Source: Glomus cerebriforme (taxonomy: Eukaryota > Glomeromycota > Glomeromycetes > Glomerales > Glomeraceae). From it: a stretch of DNA of 64,000 nucleotides. Location of the stretch: positions 4,965 to 68,964 of the forward strand of contig QKYT01000162.1 of the NCBI GenBank assembly GCA_003550305.1, written 5' to 3'. Positions 23,051 through 33,624 of this stretch are shown here, one piece after another. Each line of letters opens with the position of its first letter. Positions within the stretch are counted from its first letter, which is position 1. The notes under the pieces were generated by a model. The model was not told the origin of the DNA. It worked only from the letters and a program-made list of their open reading frames with translations, and did no database searches. The position numbers and the translations under genes are program-made.

Positions 23051-23956
23051 TATACTGTATAATTTCAAATAATGGAATTATTGAATAAATCAAGATATTG
23101 TATTTAAGTACGCATACAGTGTATTATATCAGTTTTGTTATATTTATGCAAAATTATAGGTTCGGTCGAAATTATACGACACGTGGCTAATTGCCGCAAA
23201 TAAAACCGCTGTAATTGTCAATTTATACTATAAATTTGTATTTTTTTTTTAAAAAAAATATTCATATTTATTAACTACATTGGACATATCTATTTATGGT
23301 GTCATAGATAGATCTACGGCATTACGGCGTTACAACATTTACAGTTTTTATTTTTGGCTTCAGAATTTTTCACGGTATATGTCATAATGCCGAAACGTCA
23401 TAATTTGGCAATTTTGACCGCAATTATATGTTTCACTTAGGTTAGAAAGACTATTGGCAAATAGAATAGTAAGTAAATTACATTTTTTATTTATAAAAAA
23501 TTTTTGATAATAATTTGCAATCAATACTAAGGACCATATGTAACAAAATATATACACAGTCATAGCACAGGACAAAGTCCCCTGAAAAATCGAGTATTCT
23601 AGTTCAATAATAATATTTAAAAATATTGGAAAATGAACATTCTCAGAAATATATACAATCAATTTAGCAAATATCACCTTTTAATTCATAATTTAATAAA
23701 AATCACAAAAATAAAAAAATAGATATTAAAAATGAAAAATAATATACATATAAGTTTAAGAATTGTATGACAAAATTTATCGAAAAAAAAGAAAATTTAC
23801 ATAATCTTAAGAAAAAATTACACACACATAGACTGCAGACAAATGTACATTTACTTTTTCATGGTATATTTTTTTCAGTAGTAACGAAAGGGGTTTTAAT
23901 TTGTAATCCGTGTATGAACTGCAGACAATTGTAAATCTATATTTGATTTTACAATA
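23051..23956. other. Intergenic, 3' of the minus-strand kinase
   Basis: A less AT-rich patch at 23160-23420 (ggttcggtcgaaatta..., then acggcattacggcgtt) contains weakly inverted segments with 'aattgccgc' and 'gcggtcaaaattgcc'. This may be an old element. The minus-strand ORF at 23360-23677 is unsupported. Confidence 0.3.
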
Positions 23957-26474
23957 TTAGTTCAAATTAATGAAATTATCATTAGTTTTAATACGTTTTC
24001 CTATTAAATATTAAAATTATCATAAATATTTAACAGATATACAATAAATAGCATTCAGTTACTAAGTATATAATAAATATTTACCATCGTAATCATGAGT
24101 TTCAATATCTGATTCTTTAATATTTCGCTTTTTTAGAGAAGTTGCGACTGTTGCAAGTGTGTTTAAAGGTCTATTATAAATTGCATTTGGACGCCAAATT
24201 GTTAATGAATTTTGAATTGTAGAATTTGAATTCGGTGAACTAGAGAAACTTATATCAAGTTCTAGTTCTATTGAAGTATAATCTAAAAAATAATCAATTT
24301 TTAAATATTTAATTTAATATTAAAGATTACATTTTTCTAATACATTGTTCTGTACATACCATTTAAAGATGAGTTGATTGATGAACATTTAGAAATAAAA
24401 GAACTTAATAGTCTGCTTGTATAAATGGCTTCTGGATGAGGTTTTTCAGTAAATCCAGGGCCGAGCTTCTTTGAATTTATTAATATATTTCTTTTTCTTT
24501 CAGCTTGATTAAATTGTTCCAGATTGTTATTTATGAAAAACCATTTGCCAAGAGTCATACGAATCTCTATAACAGAAGGTCTTTTTTTGGGATCAGGATC
24601 CCAGCAACTTTTCATTAAATCTGCATAACATTCTGGCGTATCTTCTGTAATTTTAGGTCGTTCCCCATCAAGAATTTTATAAACAAGATGAATATCATGT
24701 TTAACATTAGCAAAAGGTTTACAACCTGTTGTAAGTTCCCACATAATCATACCCATACAATAAACATCAGATTNTTTAGAAAATGCAGNNCCTNTAAATA
24801 TTTCTGGTGCAATATAAGGTATTACTCCATATATCTCATTATTTGATGATGTATTATTTGCAGGTTGTGATAATCCTAAATCTCCAATTTTCCATCTCCG
24901 ATTACGATGACTATCATCATCATCAAACAGTATATTTCCACTATGAAGATCTCGATGAATAAAATCTACACCGTGAATAGTTTCAAGTCTAACAAAAAAA
25001 TTAAATAAATTAGTATTATGAATTTTAAAACAATTATAAATATAATAAATTTCAAAATATAAATACCCTTCTGAAATTTGCCATAACATATATAATTTTT
25101 GTTTATTCCATGTAATGTTTGTAAATTCCTTTTGTAAATAATTATGTAAATCTCCTTTTGATGCATATTGCATAACTAAAATATAATCCTCCGAATCAGG
25201 ATCTTTTGTAACACCGTAAGCCTTAATAATATGATGATTAGTTTTATAACAACTTTGAATAGATTTTAACTATAATAATTTCAAGAATGCCTGTAAGTTA
25301 AATTATTAAATAATAAATAGAAAATATAAATATTAAAAATATTTACCTCATTTAAAAAATCTTTGCTAATATCACGAGAATTTTTACATTTTTTTAAAAT
25401 GACAGTTTTATCTTGACCACCTAACCAAGTTGCTCGATATATAATACCAAATCCTCCCTCTGCTATTTTTTTCATATCTGTGAATTGAGAATATTGTATC
25501 CATTCTATTGTATTCTCTGGTTTTTTATAGTTTGGATAAATGAAAGAAATTATTTCATCTATTTCATCTGGTTTGAAATAATTGCCAAAATTTTTATTTT
25601 TTATTTTGTCAGAAAACTCATCTGCAGATATTTTTAAATTTTCAATTAAAAAACTTGAATTAAAAAGAAAATCATCTAAATAACTATTCCCACTGAAATT
25701 TATGGATTTTATTCTTTTACATTTTTTACATTGAGATTGTTCTGTAGGTCCAAAAATAACATTTGTCGTTAGACAATATCTACATCCAGTATAAAATATG
25801 TAACAATTTAAACAATACTTTTGACAGTCTGATGTAAATATAAATTTTGATTTACAAATTCTACAATAATATTCATTATTCCACCATGGTAAATAAATAA
25901 TTGAAATAAGTGTTTTAGTCAAGGTTGATTCTACCCATCCAGAAGAAATTCTATAACAATCTGAAGAAATTCTATAACAATCTGAACATAATTTGAACAA
26001 AACTATCTCATCTTGATATGTTCCTTGATATAATGATTTTCCACATAATTTACAATACTTTTCACTTTCAACCACATTATTGTAAATGGAGGTATAAACA
26101 GGGGATTCATTAAATATCCAATATGCAGATATTTGTTTAAATAATAAAATTTCTAGACAATTTGTACAGCATTCTTGAATATTTTGTGGTTCTTTTGTCC
26201 TACTTATTTCATGTTCACTACATTCTAAGTTCATTGTATATAGATATACATCTAAAAATACTTCATTATAATCAGTTATATTTGTAATATAATGCAATAA
26301 ACATTTTTTGCAAAATTTTTGAGAACAAAGAATCGTATAAAAGTATTCTTCCCCACAATGAATACAATTGTTATCATTGTGATTAAAAGAAACAAACTGA
26401 ATCGGTATAGGACTAGATTTTAACTTTGGCGTGGGATCAAAAGTACTTTCATCATTTGTATTTACAAGTTCCAT
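23957..26474 (-). CDS. TKL-type protein kinase with N-terminal CxxC-rich region (kinase 1)
   Basis: Five exons: 26474-25347, 25269-25067, 24988-24360, 24282-24085 and 24000-23957, giving 733 aa. About residues 35-260 hold repeated CxxC pairs (CIHCGEEY, KFCKKC, CCTNC, YCKLCG, LCSDC, YCRICK, YCLNC, GCRYC, QCKKC), a probable set of zinc ribbons. The kinase domain starts near residue 324. It has the glycine loop AEGGFGIIY, VILKK (K~361), catalytic loop HRDLHSGN (D457), DLG instead of DFG (D480), YIAPEIF and SCWDPDPKKRP. The tail includes KPHPEAIYTSRLL and ends FINLN. It should phosphorylate Ser/Thr or Tyr in an unknown pathway. Ns at 24775-24794 fall in the activation segment/APE area. Closest relative in the window is kinase 3 (33625-36101), in inverted orientation. 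Confidence 0.92.
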
Positions 26475-26566
26475 TTTTTTATGCTTTAAGCGAGTATCAG
26501 TAAAATACGAATTGTAATATTTATAGTTTAAAACCCCTAATCTAGTTTATTTAAAGAATTCCGGAA

Positions 26567-26945
26567 AACTAATCTGATCAATAACCTTACTTTCCGTGGA
26601 ATATCCTAAAAGATTTTTTTTAGTAAAAAGAATCCGCCGATACTAAACGCTTACCCAAAAAGGATTTATTGTTGTATTCTATTCTGCTTTTCATTTTGTA
26701 CAATTGATGTTAGAACTTTCCAATAGATAATTCTAGAAATTTTGTAACACCAAAATAGTCCACTAATTAGAACTTTATTTTCCATGGAATATTTTTAAAG
26801 AATTTTTTCTTGGAAAAAAGAATTCCTTATACGATAGACGTTTACCAAAAAAAAAGGGTTATTGTGTACATAGAATTATTATATCGAGGGTTTATTCATT
26901 TTTCATTGTTAACGGATAATTCTAAATTTCTAATCACAATAGAAA
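26567..26945. repeat. Two tandem ~190-bp units upstream of kinase 1
   Basis: Unit 1 (about 26567-26760) and decayed unit 2 (about 26760-26945) each run from a 'ctt-ttttcc-tggaatat' phrase through aagaat-c-ccgatac, 'acg-ttacc' and 'gataattct'. The 136-bp second half of unit 1 is also found at 10691-10826. The array lies 100-470 bp upstream of the kinase 1 start, where its promoter would be. Confidence 0.8.
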
Positions 26946-27336
26946 TGCATCAATGTATCATGCGCCAAATAACGCCTATTTACTGCGCAAATGAGAACTA
27001 AAATGGGTAGACTGACATTATTTGCATCAGCTCGTGATTACCCCAAATTTCATAACGAAAATAGTAAATCAATAATTGACTTTTAAATCAGTAAAACTTG
27101 CCGATCCTTTACGCTTGTATTACAAATATATGTTCTTAAAAATTGCCAAGCTTTATTTAATATGGTTAACGCAATGATAATAAACCCGATTCACTCTATA
27201 TCGGACCACAACTCTAGACTATCATGGTCGTAACAAAAATTAAGAATATAAAATAATAAATAATTTATCAAATTGAAAAGTTCATTCAATATTACCTAAT
27301 ATAAACTAAATCTCCTCCACCATCTTCCTATCTTCC
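26946..27336. other. Intergenic, no gene seen
   Basis: No supported coding frame. It separates the kinase 1 upstream repeat from the 3' end of the UBP-finger gene. Confidence 0.4.
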
Positions 27337-28437
27337 TCATTTGTTTCCTTTACCATAAATAAAGTCATCATAATTTATATCAATTGTTTTCTTTACCGGA
27401 ATATCATCAGAATTTATATCAACATGTATAACCTCTTTCTCCTTTACTATAAAATCTTGATAAATTATAAATTATTTATATTTTAATATTTTATTTACAA
27501 AGTTAAAAATTCATATAAACTTACCTTGTATATCCTCTTCTTCGTTTACTTTTAAATGCTTTCGAATATAAGTTTGAGCATCAGCTACAACTTGATTATA
27601 TTTTGTTGAAGGAATAATCTCATCATCACATTCATAACACCTGAGAATAATGATAATAATATTTTTAAAAAAAAAAAAAAATATTGAATGGGAAAAAAAA
27701 AATAAATTCAAAATTAAATCATACCAGATATTAAAAGTTTCCAAATTAATAACTAAGGCATGTTTCTTTTTTTCAAAGTGCTGAAATGCATGACCTTTAT
27801 CATAACGACCACAATGTAGTTTAGCACAAGTAAGACAGATATAAATTTGAGATTTTGGTGTAACGTCATTTGAGGATAATGAAGGCGTTATTTCAGCAGT
27901 TATTGCTAAAAGGGTTTCAGTATTTTTAACACACGTCTATTTTTTTAAAAAAGAAAATTTTGATTAATATTATAAAAACAAAAAAGATAAATCAATAAAA
28001 TCAAATTTGTTATATACCTTACAATTGAATTTTAAATGTTTACGTTGTAATTTTTTTTCAAGTTTCTTCAAATTTACAAAATTATTGACATGGTCACACA
28101 TTTTATAATTATTTTCAATAACTTTTTGTTGAGAATGATCATTAATTAATAACGAATCACCAATATTATCTTGTTGAAAACGAGCAATTTGTATATGTAA
28201 ATCCAAATTTTCTACTTGATAATTTGTTATTTCATTATTTTTTTCTATTAAAGAATTTTTTAAATCATCATAATTTTTATGAAGTAATTTTATTTCATCA
28301 TTTTTTTTTATGATTAATTGTCGAAGATTTTGATTTTCTTTTAATAATTTATTAAAACCGATCCCAAGTTTATCAATAATTTTACCAGTATCTTCAAGAT
28401 TATTATTATTGTTGTTGTTGTTGTTGTTGTATGTCAT
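27337..28437 (-). CDS. UBP-type zinc-finger protein with coiled coil, four exons
   Basis: Exons 28437-28018, 27936-27725, 27640-27525 and 27455-27337 join in frame to 288 aa. Residues 4-13 are a polyasparagine run. Residues ~15-140 are a long charged coiled coil (LLKENQNLRQLIIKKNDEIK...). Residues ~137-220 form a ZnF-UBP domain: CKTC (split by intron 1), YICLTC, LHCGRYDKGHAFQH, KKKHALVINL and IWCYECDDEI. This fold normally binds the free C-terminus of ubiquitin, as in BRAP2 and several USPs. No USP catalytic domain or RING follows. The protein ends in a short acidic tail (HVDINSDDIPVKK ... YGKGNK). A ubiquitin-binding adaptor role is inferred. Confidence 0.85.
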
Positions 28438-29509
28438 GATGTGATGTCACCAATTTTTTTTTAATTTTTTTCTTTTTTTTTAAAAAAAAAAGTGCCAAAT
28501 GAAGACTAAATTTATTTAATTCAAGTTTATTTATGAGGTAAAATTACAAATATAGATTAGTACGACGAAAAGAAATATGAAATGGTTGTACGAATAAATT
28601 TTATTTTGATTGTACAATAAAAGAAAGAAATTTGTTTATATTTTTTAATCATATGACAATGGCGAATACCGACCTATCGGGGAGTCGTAACATTTTATAC
28701 ATCAACTACTGCGCATGATCGTGTCGAGTGTCAACGAATCGACGTATCGTTATAAACACATGGTTAAAAACGAAAAACTAATTTTTTAAAATTATTTAAA
28801 TTATAGAAAAAAAAAAAATTAATATTTGTACAAAATATTACAAAAAAAAAACGAAATATTGCGTCTTTTGATTAACTAAATCCAAAATGGGAATGATGCT
28901 TGGGAATATCCTGATATCAACTTGAAAAATTGGTGATTGTAATGAAAATAGGAAATTCATAGTTAAACATTAAATGGTAAATGTTGTTCATCATTTTGTG
29001 CAGGGATCGAGGTTTTTATTATATAATATTCGATTATAAAGAATATTTGTGACAAACTCAGTTTTAAAAAAGAGTTAAAAAAGCAATTAATCACGGCGCA
29101 GTGATTTTCAGGCGTATTCTAAATAAACACCTGATTGATTATCCGGTTTGACTAAATTTTTAGATATTTATATGCTGGAAAAAAAAATAAAATCATTAAA
29201 ACTTTTCCCCTCTTTTCCTAAATTTCCTTTTCCCTTCCTTCCTTCTTCTCGCCATCTTCCCTCATTTTGAGCGAAAGCTCCACTCTTTTTTATTTATTGA
29301 ACGACCATTTCAATAATAAGCTTGCTCTAAAGAAGTTGTCATTTTCAAGAAAGTCTTTTTTTTTTATCTTTCCAAAATATTTGCTACCACATTTGCAAAT
29401 ATGTATCGCACGTATTTTTGCGAAGCAAGTCACGTGAGCAACCCATTCACCCAACTCGACAGAAAATCACATGGTCATAAATATTTCATGTAAATTTGTG
29501 TAGACATCG
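28438..29509. other. Upstream region of the UBP-finger gene, no gene seen
   Basis: A less AT-rich patch at 28660-28760 (accgacctatcggggagtcg..., gtgtcgagtgtcaacgaatc) lies ~230 bp upstream of the start codon. No coding frame is supported. Confidence 0.35.
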
Positions 29510-29926
29510 ATAGACTATACCTACTTTTTTTTTTATATCTTAAAAATTATATACATTTTTTTTTTTTTATTTTGACGAATGTTTTATTTATTTAAAAATA
29601 AAAAAAAAGAAGATGACCCACCTTATTTTTTTTTTTTATTTTTATTTTGATGAATTTTTTCTTTATTTAAAAATGAGCGGAAACACCGCATATACATTTT
29701 TTTTATTTTGACGAATTTTTTCTTTATTAAAAATAAGAGGAGTATACCGCTTATTTTTTTTTTATTGGGTACTGACGGTAGTTACGCATATGATTCATGT
29801 ATTTTTTGACGAATTTTTCTTTATTTAAAAATAAAAAAAATTCGACTGACGCATTTTTTTTATTTTTATTTTGACGAATTTTTTCTTTATTTAAAGATAA
29901 GGCTGTAGTTAGCAACGCATTCGATT

Positions 29927-29958
<32 letters not shown>

Positions 29959-29961
29959 ATG

Positions 29962-29995
<34 letters not shown>

Positions 29996-29996
29996 T
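29510..29996. repeat. T-rich degenerate tandem repeat plus two long poly-T runs
   Basis: About five units of 60-75 bp each contain 'ttttgacgaattttttcttt' followed by 'atttaaaaataa' and a variable less AT-rich piece (gaccca, gagcggaaacaccgc, gaggagtataccgc, ggctgtagtta). The array ends in two T runs of roughly 30 bases (about 29932-29959 and 29967-29994). It lies 0.6-1 kb upstream of kinase 2. Confidence 0.8.
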
Positions 29997-30574
29997 CTTT
30001 TTATTTACAGTAATAAATATTTGTACAAATGATTATAAAAAAAAAAATTGTTTCCATCATTTTATTCTTTGATTTTGATTGTATAAAAAATTTTTTTGAT
30101 AAAAATTCTTTCGTGTATTTGAAATTAATATGTGAAAGTTGAATTTTGTTTCGTGTAACCATCCAACCCAAATTTTGTACAACCGATCGTTTAAGGAAGT
30201 ACAATGTAACAAAGAACGTAAAAACAATATAAAATTCCAAAATGTAGATCATTAACCTTTTTCTTTTTATATATAAAAAAAAAACCGCTTAAGAATCTTC
30301 TTTTTAAAAAAGTAAAGAATAAACCGAATAAAAACGGTTAATTAATTAATAAAATACAACTGCCCCATGAATTTTTAAGGATCGAAACCCATTCATTGTT
30401 TATTGTATCACCATTTATGGTTTACTTTTATTTTATTTTATTTTATAAATATCTATTAAAGAAAAAAAAAAAATAATTAATTAATTAAATTAATTTTTTT
30501 TTTTTAACGACACAAAAAAAAAAAAAAATATTTTTAAATGAAAATCGTCCCCTTAAAAAAAAAAATATTTAAAC

Positions 30575-32162
30575 ATGTCAAAAAATATTTCAAGTGATTA
30601 TGAAAAACGAATATCTAACCAAATATATGGATTATGTTCTGATTGTAATCGATCAAAAACTTTTTGGGGATGGTGTAAAAATTGTAATTCTAAACTATTT
30701 CAAAAATCTTTTAATTGTTGGACAAGTGGAAATGAAATTATTGATCAAACTATACAAGATACTCAATTAAATGCAAGAAATAAAAGAGAAGTAATAGAAT
30801 GGATTCCTTTTGATCGTTTTAGAAATATACAATATCTCGCTCAAGGTGGTTTTAGTACTGTTTATAAGGCTATTTGGTTAGATGGTCGTATTCGTTCTTA
30901 TTGTGATGATGAAAAAAAACAATTGGATAGAAAAGTTTATAAACTTAATGAAGAAGATTATAAAATTGCAAAGAATAAAGATACGAGATCTCCTTTACAA
31001 GAAAATGAAAAAACTGGATTTCCTATTGTATTAAAAAAATTAAATAATTCTTCAAATATTCATGATGGACTTTTAAATGAGGTAAAGTATTTATTATTTT
31101 TTAAATCAAATTATTCAAATTATTCAAATTATTATTTTTATTAATTTTTTTTTATTTTTTTAGTGGAATAATTTTTTAAAAATTATACATTCATCTATGG
31201 ATAATTATTCTGATTCAATTCGATTATATGGAATAACTCAAGATCCGGTGACTTTGGATTATATGATCGTGATGGAATATATGAGTTATGGTAGTTTAAG
31301 ATCTAATTTAATGGTAAAAAAATATAATCCAATTGATAAATTTATTAATTTACTTTTAATTGCAAGATCTCTATCAACTTTACATAAATGTAATTTAATT
31401 CATGGTGATTTTCATAGTGGTAATTTACTTTTACAATCTCAAAAATATGCTTATATAAGTGATTTTGGTTTATGTCGTCCTGCTGATAATTCTAATAATT
31501 CTAATGAAATTTATGGAGTACTTCCTTATATTGCTCCTGAAGTTTTACGTGGAAATCCTTATACTAAATCTGCTGATATTTATTCTTTTGGTATTGTAAT
31601 GTGGGAAATGACTTCTGGTGTTCCTGCTTTTTATAATTTACCTCATGATTTGATTCTTTCTTTGGAGATTTGTCATGGTTTAAGACCAAAAATTGTTAAA
31701 GGTACTGAATTTGATTATGTAGAATTAATGGAAAAATGTTGGGATCCTGATCCTAATAAAAGACCAACTGCTGATGATCTTATTGAATCTTTTAAAGTAA
31801 TGCGTTCAAAATATCATTCTAATTATGATAGAGTACAAGTACCAGGTAAAAAAAAAAATTTATTTATTTATTTTTTTTGAAATCATCAATAAATAATAAT
31901 AATAAATTTCTTTTTTAATAGAAAATGAATCTATTATTGAATTTCATCCATTATCTTGTTATACAAGTAGAAAATTTGATTTTTCTACGATATTGAACGA
32001 GATTTTGATTCATTCAAATCTAATATCAAGTGAAAGTTTAGGTATTTTAAATTCCTATATTATTATTTTTCATTTTATTTATTTAATTGAATATCGTACA
32101 ATAAAACTAATTTTTATTTTTTTTTTAAAGAAAATTGTAGGATTTTTAGTTCAAAAAAATAA
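30575..32162 (+). CDS. TKL-type protein kinase with N-terminal zinc ribbon (kinase 2)
   Basis: Exons 30575-31081, 31164-31845, 31922-32041 and 32131-32162 join to 446 aa. A short zinc-ribbon-like part (CSDC at ~21, CKNC at ~34) precedes TSGNEIID. The kinase domain starts at EWIPFDRFRNIQYLAQGGFSTVYKAIW (residues ~74-101). A ~45-residue charged insert lies between strands 2 and 3 before IVLKK (~151-155). The catalytic loop is HGDFHSGN (D251), so it lacks the usual arginine of HRD. DFG is at 269-271, followed by PYIAPEVLRG and KCWDPDPNKRPT. The tail has FHPLSCYTSRK and ends ENCRIFSSKK. It differs from kinases 1 and 3-5 in its N-terminus and tail but shares the TKL core. A truncated relative lies at 1732-2088. 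The start ATG begins the conserved MSKNIS block. Confidence 0.93.
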
Positions 32163-32599
32163 TTAATTATTTTATTAATTTTTTATTTAATAGGATCTGT
32201 ATTAAGTTAATTCGGTGAATTAATTTTACGACGTCCATTACTTTAAAATACGGATCGTTAAAATTAGTCGCATTATTCAAATTTCATCATTATAGATATC
32301 ATGTATCAATTGTATCATGTATTTTTATATTAAATTATTTTTTTTTTTTAGTCTTGAATTTCATTCAAATTCCTTGTAAATTATAACTGTACTCACTATA
32401 CTTTTGATAATTAAAAATATTTATTATGAACATTATCACAATTGAAACGTGTACCAAATTTTCCAAAAATACATTTAATGATAAAATGGTATTTTTATTA
32501 TTTTTGTTATATTAAACAATCTTTTAGAAAATTTATAAATCTAAAATAAAAATCAACTTATATTTTTAATACAAGACAAAAAAGAAAAATAAAATAATT
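32163..32599. other. 3' flank of kinase 2, no gene seen
   Basis: AT-rich with no coding support. Confidence 0.4.
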
Positions 32600-32735
32600 A
32601 TAGTTATTTAAACTTTTTTCACTGAACATTGTCTTTTCAGTTATAATTAATTCTTCTTGATTTATAAATTTCATTTAATTTTACTGAATAATCAACTTTC
32701 TATTTATAGCAAGATAATGGATAAATAGATTCCGA
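32600..32735 (-). pseudogene. Remnant of a kinase C-terminal tail
   Basis: On the minus strand the sequence reads IHPLSCYK, then after a stop DYSVKLNEI...SRRIN. This corresponds to the tail signature HPLSCY...KLNE also seen in kinase 2 and in the minus-strand fragment at 47360-47710. Stops interrupt it. Confidence 0.6.
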
Positions 32736-32747
32736 ATACATTTTTTC

Positions 32748-32985
32748 ACATCGCTATAAAATGCAGGGCTTAATATTATCAAGATTCTCCCTTACATTAG
32801 ATGGAAACATTTTTGCACCCAGTCAAGCTTACGTTCCCTTACCAGATGTCTACTTGGAAATATCCCATCTCGATCTTAGAAATAACATATCAATGAAAGA
32901 CCCTTTGATTTCTTTCTCTACTTGGCAAATTAACGAAATTAACGAACTAAAAAAAAATTTTTTGAAGATTAATTTGGAAATTTGC
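32748..32985 (+). pseudogene. C-terminal fragment of a PIF1-like helicase
   Basis: The frame reads KMQGLILSRFSLTLDGNIFA, then PSQAYVPLPDVYLEISHLDL and DPLI. The end of PIF1-family helicases typically reads H-K-x-Q-G-L-T-L ... IFAPGQAYVALSR ... ISHLD. Helicase motif VI is damaged (ALSR replaced by PLPD) and everything upstream is missing. It may derive from a cellular-type PIF1 paralogue or from a Helitron. It lies between kinase 2 and kinase 3, next to the start of the shared kinase upstream block. Confidence 0.7.
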
Positions 32986-33620
32986 TAACCGCATTTGTTT
33001 ATTGCGTCTCCCCAAAAAATCATTACCACGTGACTAAAACAGAAAGATTATCTGTTGATAAAAAAAATCATGGTAATCCCTAATTTTGAGTTATTGTGGA
33101 TCGAATAATCGAAGAATAAAGCTATATAATCACTGCAGTTTTTTTTTTTACGATTTATTGATGGTTAAAATTAGGATGTTAAAACCGAATATTATCAAAA
33201 GGTTGTAGTTTGTAAAATAATACCGAAAATCAAATAATAAACGATAAGACTATTAATCGAAAATAGTGTAACAAACATGCAAAATCATGTATGTTTTACA
33301 ATCGAATCATGCGGTTTCATGAAACAATTAACCCTTAATTTATAGGTTGAGACGTGTTACTATTTAACACAGGCAAATTTGCCTGTATTACAAATTAAAG
33401 GATAATAATTTTGTTGGATTAGCTTTTCTATGTCGAACGAAGATACTTTCTGTTAGTCGATCACTACTAAATATGTAAATATAATAAACATCCTTCGGCA
33501 ATAGAATATTCCAAATTGAAATTCTTAAAATTGCATGCACATGAAAAATTCGAATCAGAAGGTTCTATTTTCCAAGTCATCGGATATAAATAAGTACGTT
33601 GAACTTCTCTTATTTCATAA
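32941..33620 (+). promoter_or_regulatory. Shared upstream block of kinases 3-5, copy 1
   Basis: About 0.7 kb is conserved with 40195-40905 and 43860-44670. Landmarks in order are gctaaccgcatttgttta, a cacgtgact motif, 'ataatcgaagaataa', aataataaacgataagact, 'ggtttcatgaaacaattaac', ccttcggcaatagaatattc and a TATAAATAAGTACG box at about 33585, ~35 bp before the chosen ATG. The proximal TATAAATAA is the likely TATA box. Kinase 1 lacks this block. Confidence 0.65.
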
Positions 33621-33624
33621 TAAA

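Noticed and set aside
33535..33624. Earlier in-frame ATG for kinase 3
   Set aside because: It lies upstream of the conserved TATA box, and the extra 30 residues have no counterpart in kinases 1, 4 or 5.
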